From Plantago ovata (Eukaryota; Streptophyta; Magnoliopsida; Lamiales; Plantaginaceae), in NCBI GenBank assembly GCA_028274465.1, contig CM051455.1, positions 109,552,261-109,616,260 on the forward strand: DNA of 64,000 bases. The letters are read 5' to 3'. The position numbers and the translations under genes are program-made. Numbering within the stretch: the stretch's first letter is position 1; each line of letters starts with the position of its first letter. The notes under the pieces were generated by a model. The model saw only the letters and a list, made by a program, of their open reading frames with translations. It was not told the origin of the DNA and made no database searches. This document shows, one piece after another, positions 57,385-64,000 of the stretch.

Positions 57385-58459
57385 CCCTCGAAGTGAACTT
57401 GGCTGACATGGTGTAGCATTCCCATGCTTCTCGTATGTCTCCTACTTCTTGTCCAATTCCCAAAGGAGTGGGGAACTTTAGCTTGTTTGTGGACCGTGGA
57501 TACTACAGCTCGGAATTGAGAGAGACCGGGTCGGCCTAGGACTGCAAAATAATCAAACGGCATATCGACGACCACAAAAGGAACCTGTTGCGTCACTCGT
57601 CTAGGAGCGCTGCCCATCGATACCGTGAGGTTGATCATTCCGAGCGGCATGATAGGTTGTCCTCCGAATCCTACCAATGCGCTCCTCACTTCTCTTAGCC
57701 CTTCCCTTGGGTTCATTTGCATCCTTTCAAGGTTCCGGTGAAAATCAAGTTTGTCGAGCACCCGGTGTCGACGAGGATCCTTCCTAGCTTGTATGATTGA
57801 ACATCCAAGGACACTACGAGTGGAACGCAAGGATCATAGATGTTCCCTCCTCCGGCATGCTTCAGAGGTATTTCGCTATCATCGAAAGAGATAACATTGG
57901 TTCCCGGTCGTGCGGCTTGAGCATACTTCACATCTCGGACCCTAAGGTTGTCCGTCGTAATCTCCCTTTGATTACGAGTGTCACCGCCGGTGGGTCCTCC
58001 CGCGATTGTGAGAGTGTGGATGCTTCCATTCACAGGGCGGTTCTCATAATTGTTGTAATTATGAATGTCATCGTCCTGAGGGTTTCCTTGGTAAGGGTGC
58101 TCGCTCCCACTTCGAGGTGGTGGGGGCAGGAGTGCCAGGGGTTCCTCCTTCCGGATGTAGTTAACCAATTGACCGTTACGTATCCTCCTCTCAATTTCGT
58201 TCTTGAGCTCGACACACTCATCTGAGGTGTGCCCTTTCCCCTTGTGAAACTTGCAAAATTTTTCCGAGCTCTTGTTCCTTTGATTTTCCTTAATCGGAGG
58301 TGGCCATGAGACGTCTAGCTTCCTCGAGACTATATAGTTCAAGATGTCGGATCTTGGCCTATTCAAGTCTGTGTAGTTGCTATATCGTCTTGGAGGTGAC
58401 CTTCTGGGAGGAGACCTCTTGTCTCTGAAATCATTTCTAGAGTTGCCCTCCTTGATCAA
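57385..58459 (-). pseudogene. Tat-C gag knuckle and protease
   Basis: A zinc-knuckle-like CKFHKGKGHTSDEC followed by VELKNEIERRIRNGQLVNYI near 58165-58260 is characteristic of Tat/Ogre gag. The aspartic protease has catalytic DTG in RILVDTGCSTNLIF near 57730-57780 and LVGFGGQPIMPLGMINLTV after it. Broken in a few places. Confidence 0.85.
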
Positions 58460-60103
58460 CCCAAATTTTGCTCTTTCCTCTGCTTCCCGAGATTTTGGGG
58501 GCGAGGAGGGTACTCCTTCTCTTTTCTTTTTCTTTCCCTTTTTCCTTGGGAAGGTTGGTTCTCACGGTGACCGTTTTTCGGAATTCCTCGGCCTCGAGGA
58601 AATCCTTGCAAACTTTGGCAAGTTGTGCTTCATTCTCCACACACGATGCTGAGAGTACATCTTGGAATTTGATGTTGGTAGTGTTACCATACAAGTATTC
58701 TTTCCTCTCATTGATCGAGTGATCTTCGACTTGGAGGGCTGCTTCATGAAAGCGATTGATGAAGTCCCTCAAGTCTTCATTGTTTCTCTGAACAATTTCA
58801 GCCAAGTATCTCACTCGTCTCTTGGCGTTCATTACCTTCTCGAAATGTTTAGAGAACTCCTTACAGAGATCTCTATATGACTTGATGGATCGGTGAGGGA
58901 GGCGCGACCACCATTTCATAGCTTCTCCGGAGAGGTTAGCCGGAAAGAGGAGTGCTTTGGTCCTAGAATCATGACCGTAAGCGTCCATCTTAGTGCCAAA
59001 TCTTACCAAGTAGTCTTTTGGAAACTTGTTCCATCATAGCTTTCGAAGGTTGGGAACCCTCTTTCGATTTTGGCTTGGTGGCTTCTGATCTCATCACATA
59101 AAGGGCTCGGATCTTGGTCTTGCTCTCTCTCTTGGATAGTTCCTCGAAGAGTCTCTATCTGAGCATCAAGTACGGATTTCCTCGCGTTGCGTTCCTCCAG
59201 AGTGAGCCTCCTCCCCGTGATCGGGTCGACCAGGGGGGTTACCTCAGCTACTGTTCTCAATGCTTGATTCTCCTCCACTGCTTCTTGTTGGTTTTGAGGA
59301 GTTACCTGGTTGGGGGTAACTTGATTGGGGAGAACGGGTGGTGTAGCGACCACCTGAGCTCTATTTTCTTGTTGCGCCACATTTTGTAATGATGCCCGTA
59401 TTCTTCTATCAATCAGGTCTCTTAAGTCTTCCGGGGCACCTTGGGGTCCTAACCTCGATTGAACTCTTGATGGTCCAAGTCGAGATTGGATCGGCCTGGT
59501 GTTGGCTCTCGAATGTGCTTCATCTTGTGCAACAGGTGCTCTTCCTTGGGATTGACGAGGAGCGACCAAGGTGGCCCGAGGTTGCTCTTGCACCGGGGCT
59601 TGTTGTTCTCCTTGAGCTTGTATCTCAGTATTAACCCTAATAGCCTCATTACCCCCGACATATCCTTGTAGAGTAAGAAGGAATAGACCGTATTGAGCTT
59701 CGCCCATCCCGAAGTCTGATGGTCGGACTACACGTCCATCAGGAAGGGTGAAGGTCAATGCGGCCGGTTGAGGAGGGTTTACTGCCACGGGAGGTTGGTT
59801 GATTGCTACCGGATGAGGCTGCCCCCTAGACTCGGCGTTGTTCGGGACTCTCAAAGCTCCATAGGCATTTCCTACCGGGACTCCTTGCGGGTTATTTTCT
59901 CCCGATCTTTCATTTTGGGAGTGGGTGACATTAGTAAATGCCCCCTCTGTGTAATCCCGATTCCTTGCAACATTGTTGTTTCTTGGTTCCCTCGGAACAC
60001 CATCCGTTCCTCCTCCGCGACCGTTACTAGAGGGACGGCCTCTAGGCCGAGGAGGGTTCCCGGGTGGTGCATTAGCAAGACGGTTGCTTCTTCTGGGAGG
60101 CAT
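58460..60103 (-). pseudogene. Tat-C gag
   Basis: The N-terminal block (60103-59003) is proline/asparagine/arginine-rich (MPPRRSNRLANAPPGNPPRP), low complexity, with LPDGRVVRPSDFGMGEAQYG. It ends RSHQAKIERGFPTFESYDGT, just ahead of the retrotransposon gag domain at 58437-59009 (AMKWWSRLPHRSIKSYRDLC, RRVRYLAEIVQRNNEDLRDF). The start codon lies about 85 bases from the 5' LTR, the usual distance. Few breaks. Confidence 0.87.
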
Positions 60104-60170
60104 ATTCGTGAAGGGTCACGAGGAGGATTGTGGCTCGACCAGTAGGGCAAGGAATGACCTTTCGTGTCGA

Positions 60171-60188
60171 TTCCCACAGACGGCGCCA
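60171..60188 (-). other. Primer binding site of Tat-C
   Basis: On the minus strand TGGCGCCGTCTGTGGGAA, two bases after the 5' LTR. The first nine bases equal the tRNA-Asp site of the Athila elements but the rest does not, so the primer tRNA is not assigned. Confidence 0.75.
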
Positions 60189-60190
60189 AA

Positions 60191-60945
60191 TGTTGAAGGG
60201 TAATTTGTATTTCTCTCTAAGTTCGCAATAAGTCACTAGTCTAAGTCATTCTAGTTCTTCTTCTTGTAGTATCACTCTGAGATAGGAAATGAGCCTTCTT
60301 GTAGCTTCCTCGTACCTGAAATAGACTAGAGGGGGGAGGGGTTAGTGACTCTTGCCCGGTCTGTAAGGTATCAGACCGGAGAGGCGACTTTACGAGTCGG
60401 GAGTTGTGAGGCTTCCCTAGTACGAGTAGTAAAGGTGGTGTTCGGGAGGAGTTATTAATGCTTACTGTTGAGGAGTAAATGAGGCCTTTATATACTTGTG
60501 GCCCTTCAACTTCCGGTCGCGTAGGATCACGACACGTGTACGGCTAGGATTGAGGCCTTCCTCGGCCCAGGCCCATTAAGGAGGTCCATGGGCCTTGGCC
60601 CAAGGGAGCAACCATGGCTGGTCGCTCAGGGTCCTCGTGCCTTCCTTGTACGTGGAAGATGCGAGTAGTGTCCTGCTCAGTTTCTGTCAAGGAGCGTTAC
60701 CTTGACGTAAGGTCTCCTCGAGCCCGAGAGATGCTCCTCGAGCTCACTGGCAGCTTTGTCCTTGTGATGAGCTAATTTTGAGGGTTGTCCTCCCAGTGAT
60801 GGTCGGACCCTATGTTGGTCGGTCCACACCTTAGTGACATACTTGGGTGTGGTCGTGCCCTTTGAGGGACGGCCTATGATGCTTTGTCGCGCTCTTAGAC
60901 CACTCCAGTTCGTACATGCGGACTGGACATATTTCAACACTAACA
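60191..60945 (-). repeat. Tat-C 5' LTR
   Basis: 755 bp, in element sense TGTTAGTGTTGAAATATG to CCCTTCAACA. A TATA-like box TATATAAA lies at 60487-60494 (reverse). Confidence 0.92.
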
Positions 60946-60950
60946 GTGGG

Positions 60951-62079
60951 CATCTGATGAAACAAGGAAGATTGAGGGAGTTATTAGTGATGTACGGAAG
61001 ATTACTGGTTGTCAGATTTCAAATGAACAGGCATATAGAGGTTAGCACTGAATATGTTGCGTGGTGATCCTTCGGAACAATACACCCTACTTTGGAATTA
61101 CAGGGATGAAGTACTCAGGAGTAACCCCGGTAGTACTGTTTTTCTCCAGCCAGATGATGATGGGAAATTTTATAGAATGTATGTGTGCCTCAAGGCATTG
61201 AAGGATGGGTTCAGAAGTGGGTGTAGGCAAGTCGTTGGCGTCGATGGTTGCCACTTGAAAGGTCCTTACGGGGGCGTTCTCTTAACAGCTATTGGTGTAG
61301 ATCCAAACAACAATATCTACCCTGTAGCCTGGGCGATGGTGACAAAAGAAGATGGTGAAAACTGGATATGGTTCTTGCATGCTCTTAGAAGAGATTTACA
61401 AATTGAGCGTCATGATACATGGACTTTTATGTCTGACAAACAAAAAGGATTACTTGTTGCATTTGATGAGGTCTTTAATGGTTCGAAGCACCGGTTTTGT
61501 GTGAGACATCTCCATGGTAATATGAAGAGAGCGGGATTTGGAGGAATGGCTTTAAAAGATGCACTATGGAAGGCTGCGAGGGCATCCACTGTCAATGACT
61601 TTATAAAAGCAATGGAAGATATGCACAAGATAGATCCAAAGGTTGTGGAGTGGCTTGATGACAAGCCTGCGTCCCAATGGAGCAAATCACATTTTGAAAC
61701 ATATCCGAAATGTGACATACTCCTAAATAATGGTTGTGAGTCCTTCAATAATGCCATTAAACCAGCAAGAGTGAAAGGAATAATGGGTATGTTTGAATGG
61801 CTACATGACTATTGCATGAGAAGACTGCAAGTGAACAGGGACAGGGCAAGAGATAGGTGGAAAGGTCTTGTATGTCCTAAGATAAAGAAACTTGTTGACA
61901 AGTATACAGACAAGGTAGGGGATTTCAATACTTTGAAGTCAAGTGACTCTCTGTATAGAGTTGAGATTTCTGAGCTGGAGGCATACGTTGTGGACTTGAA
62001 TGAAAGGACATGTGCATGTAGAAGATGGGACTTGTATGGGATTCCTTGTGTACATGCTGTTAGTGCCATTTTTTCAACG
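60951..62079 (+). pseudogene. MULE transposase, catalytic part
   Basis: Continues from 52959 after Tat-C: ASDETRKIEGVISDVRK, then a one-base frameshift between about 61036 and 61043, then an open stretch from 61042. MuDR motifs follow: YTLLWNYRDEVLRSNPGST, VVGVDGCHLKGPYGGVLL (first catalytic Asp), WTFMSDKQKGLL (second Asp), HRFCVRHLHGNMK and NNGCESFNNAI (catalytic Glu). A SWIM zinc finger CACRRWDLYGIPCVHAV lies near 62010-62060. So the DDE triad and SWIM finger are intact in this half. The block ends at a splice donor (62080). Role when whole: cuts and joins MULE ends, generating 9-bp duplications. Confidence 0.9.
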
Positions 62080-62153
62080 GTAATCATACTTTGATGTAAT
62101 TCAACTTTTAAAAAATATTTTTCAGGACACTAACTTGGATTTGTGTATTGTAG
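62080..62153 (+). other. MULE intron, 74 bp
   Basis: Starts GTAATC after TTTTCAACG and ends TGTATTGTAG before GGAGATGTTCC. Removing it keeps the reading phase and links ..SAIFST to GDVPLDYVHEYY, a junction typical of MULE proteins. Confidence 0.8.
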
Positions 62154-63341
62154 GGAGATGTTCCACTTGACTATGTACATGAATACTATCATCTAAAGAC
62201 ATATAGGAGGGTGTATGATTATGTAATTGCTCCGATCAATGGAAGGTCTATGTGGGGAAAATCTGGTGTGCAACCAATCATTCCACCAGAAGGGGGACCT
62301 AAAGTTGGTAGGCCTGCAAGTGGAGCTAGGAGGCCTGAGGAAGGGGAAGTGGTTTCCAAGAAAAAGAAAAGCAAAGGAAGACCACTTGGGATCTCAAAGA
62401 CAAATCCAAATAGGACCAAGAGGCAACAAGACTCCTGCAGATGCTCTTACTGCAAAAAGGAGGGTCACAATAAACGGACTTGTGCAAAGAAGAAAGAGGA
62501 TGAAGCTGCTAATCTTTTATCTGAGGAGTATAATATGATCATTGATGAGGAAATAGAAAATCATCAAACATGGAGTAGTTCCCAAGTCTTGCATGCACCT
62601 TCTACAAGTAATCGAGTTCGGAACAAATTACCGGTAATTTGAGTAATTGATCCAGCGTCTTGTTCTTACTTGTTATATTTCATTTGTGATTTAACTATAT
62701 TAATCTAATTTAATTATTATATTCAGAGAAAAATGCTCATTTGTTATCTGCATGTGTAACTAATCTTGGGTAGTTTATTAGGTTGTAAGAAGGCGTGGAG
62801 ACGTAGCAATGACAACCGTTGAGCCACCATTTGCACCTACATCCACAAGACCAACCGTAAGTGTTAATGTACAAGCTATCACGTTTTGAATCTATTAATC
62901 TATTAATCTATTGTTGTTTTTAAACTGTCATGTTATCTTTGTCCGATGCACGTAGTAATACATGTATTCAAATACTTCGATTTTCAGAAGAAATCCACCA
63001 AAACTGGAGATGATATATCATTGCAACCACCACGCAAGATATTCAAGTCTACCTTGCATACATCTACTTCACAAGCTTCCCCTTCGCCTTTCGTCACCGC
63101 CTCACAATTGTTGCATCAGCAAACATTTCAAGCACCACCTACAATGCATCAACAAGTTCAGCATGCTCATCAAGGAATGGCCATTTCACAGACCATTGGG
63201 GCTGAATTATGCCGTTTCAAACCCTCTACCACCAAGGTCAAATGTGGAGAGACCTTTATTTTGCTCCAGAAAGATGTAATGAAAACTAAAATTGCTACAA
63301 CTTTTGGATTGTGGTCTAGTGTGATTATTATTGTGCCATGA
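62154..63341 (+). CDS. MULE transposase, C-terminal exons with a zinc knuckle
   Basis: First exon 62154-62633: VHEYYHLKTYRRVYDYVIAP, PIIPPEGGPKVGRPASGARR, a basic run KKKKSKGRPLG (possible nuclear signal) and a CCHC zinc knuckle CSYCKKEGHNKRTC near 62440-62480. In unspliced form it would stop at 62642. A donor at 62634 (GTAATT), an exon 62782-62856 (VVRRRGDVAMTTVEPPFAP) and a last exon 62988-63341 (KKSTKTGDDISLQPPRKIFK, ending VIIIVP) all keep phase 0 with GT-AG borders. The last exon is serine, threonine and glutamine-rich without a known domain. The zinc knuckle and proline-rich tail are common at the C-terminus of plant MULE proteins. This part carries no break that I can see. Confidence 0.78.
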
Positions 63342-63729
63342 ATTTAAGTATGTGGCCATGTTTTGCACTTAGCTTTGTGGAGTTCTGTCAGTGATACTAT
63401 GATCGGTTGATGAACCATGCGATGGCCTAATTGGTTGATTTGATGAACTTTCTTATTCAATACAATTTTTCTTGTTTTGATTATGGTCAATTTATATTGT
63501 AAATTGGTGTGTATTGATATTCTAATAGTTACGCACACAGTAGTGAGTGCATTGGAGTAGTTTAGTACTGCAGTTTTGAGGACTTGATTTCGTCCTGATC
63601 GACTGTTTGTATTAACTGAGCTTTCTTGAATAATAATTTGTTCATTTTCATTTTGTAATTTATGTTCAAAAACCAGTTTTTATATGTTTTTATGAAGCTT
63701 ATTATTCATTTAGGTGAATTACTCAAGTT
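63342..63729. other. MULE 3' region
   Basis: AT-rich, no coding sequence or repeats noticed; presumably the transcript's 3' end. Confidence 0.5.
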
Positions 63730-63935
63730 CTAATGCGCGAACTAAGACATTACTAGGTCAAATTCGATGAATTGGGGGTGAACTAGTCAAGTAACCCTAA
63801 TTTAGCCGGAAAAAGTCACCAGAGTACAAAAATTAAAGTTCATGAAAACATATGGTACAAAAATTAAAAAGTGGAAATTTATGGTACAAAAACTAAAGTG
63901 GGGTAAATTTACGGTACAAAAATTAAATTTTTTTC
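63730..63935 (-). repeat. MULE right terminal inverted repeat
   Basis: Reverse complement of the left end, including the ~30-base-spaced GTACAAAAATT motifs, ending TTAAATTTTTTTC. The target duplication CTTTTATGG follows at 63936-63944. Confidence 0.88.
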
Positions 63936-63944
63936 CTTTTATGG

Positions 63945-64000
63945 GGACTACCATCCCGATGATTAGTCCTTCCACATGACCACTCTCAGCCGACCGAGGC
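63945..64000 (+). mobile_element. Athila-3 sequence resumed after the MULE
   Basis: Directly after the duplication. The last 20 bases correspond to Athila-1 near 17150 (GACCGAGGC shared). Confidence 0.7.

Larger units (their letters stand above)
52960..60945 (-). mobile_element. Tat-C: Tat-type Ty3/gypsy element nested in the MULE
   Basis: Minus strand: 5' LTR (60945-60191), primer site, gag, protease, reverse transcriptase, RNase H, integrase, 100-N gap, a short 3' stretch and the 3' LTR (53709-52960). A perfect GTGGG duplication flanks it. The LTRs differ by about 2-3% by eye, with many differences being single-base gaps in the left LTR beside the assembly gap. The short stretch 53710-53808 matches 24090-24190 of Tat-A, so the antisense gene and its promoter region, about 5.8 kb, probably fall in the gap. 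Coding part is broken in several places. Confidence 0.92.
51239..63935 (+). mobile_element. Mutator-like element (MULE), interrupted by Tat-C
   Basis: Bounded by long terminal inverted repeats (51239-51450 and 63730-63935) and a perfect 9-bp duplication. It encodes a MuDR-type transposase in several exons. Without Tat-C it would be about 4.7 kb. It is inserted in the second gene of Athila-3, so it is younger than that element and older than Tat-C. The ends look well kept; the transposase gene is decayed (frameshifts, a stop cluster, and the Tat-C insertion), so this copy should not move by itself. Confidence 0.92.
44813..64000 (+). mobile_element. Athila-3: Athila-type element, interrupted and running off the window
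   Basis: 5' LTR, primer site, gag-protease, leader, second gene, then a MULE (51239-63935). Element sequence resumes at 63945; the end near GCCGACCGAGGC matches Athila-1 near 17150. The 3' LTR lies beyond the window. The base run CTTAC precedes the LTR and is the expected target duplication to look for past the 3' LTR. As in Athila-1, no reverse transcriptase or integrase lies between protease and the downstream region. Broken in several places. Confidence 0.87.

Noticed and set aside
51239-63935. A Pack-MULE carrying captured host gene fragments
   Set aside because: Apart from the Tat-C insertion, the interior is explained by MULE transposase exons and flanking non-coding sequence.
1-64000. 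Host protein-coding, tRNA or microRNA genes
   Set aside because: None recognised. All frames with identifiable domains belong to transposable elements, though a small RNA gene could be missed by eye.

Overview
This window looks like heterochromatin from a flowering-plant genome. No ordinary host gene, tRNA or rRNA gene was recognised. Almost every base belongs to a satellite array or a transposable element. The clues to a plant are Athila-type Ty3/gypsy elements primed by tRNA-Asp, Tat-type Ty3/gypsy elements with an antisense extra gene, a Cassandra-type solo LTR carrying 5S-rRNA-like sequence, a Ty1/copia 3' end, and a Mutator-like (MULE) DNA transposon with 9-bp target duplications. The species cannot be told from the sequence.

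Layout. (1) 1-11646 is an AT-rich satellite built from alternating ~229-bp and ~289-bp subunits. From about 4073 to 11340 these form a 2,024-bp higher-order repeat, with three full copies and a partial one. (2) 11647-19945 is an Athila-type element (Athila-1) with two LTRs and an open gag-protease frame, but no recognisable reverse transcriptase or integrase. (3) 19946-23332 is more of the same satellite. (4) 23333-41380 is a large palindrome with 7.9-kb arms. It is made of the 3' halves of two near-identical Tat-type elements (Tat-A on the left, Tat-B on the right) facing each other across a 100-N assembly gap at 33398-33497. Each arm holds an LTR, an antisense gene with its own promoter-like region and introns, and a pol remnant. 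(5) 41381-44048 is the 5' end of a second Athila-type element (Athila-2, minus strand). (6) 44049-44812 is a copia 3' end. (7) From 44813 to past the window end lies Athila-3. Its gag carries a Cassandra-type solo LTR (47440-47807), and its 3' region is interrupted by a 12.7-kb MULE (51239-63935). A third Tat element (Tat-C, 52960-60945, with a gap at 53809-53908) sits inside the MULE transposase gene.

The nesting gives a relative history: copia first, then Athila-2 and Athila-3 into copia, the Cassandra-type element and the MULE into Athila-3, Tat-C into the MULE, and Tat-B into Athila-2. Target duplications confirm three of these steps (gtaac for Cassandra, cttttatgg for the MULE, gtggg for Tat-C). 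The two outer ends of the palindrome have unrelated flanks, so the join across the first gap may be a scaffolding artefact or a rearrangement.

I did not find a new biological system in the sense of an operon or defence locus. The observations most worth following are the satellite's nested higher-order structure, the promoter-bearing spliced antisense gene in the Tat elements, the recurrent GC-rich hairpin motif shared by the Athila elements, and the palindrome with mismatched flanks.
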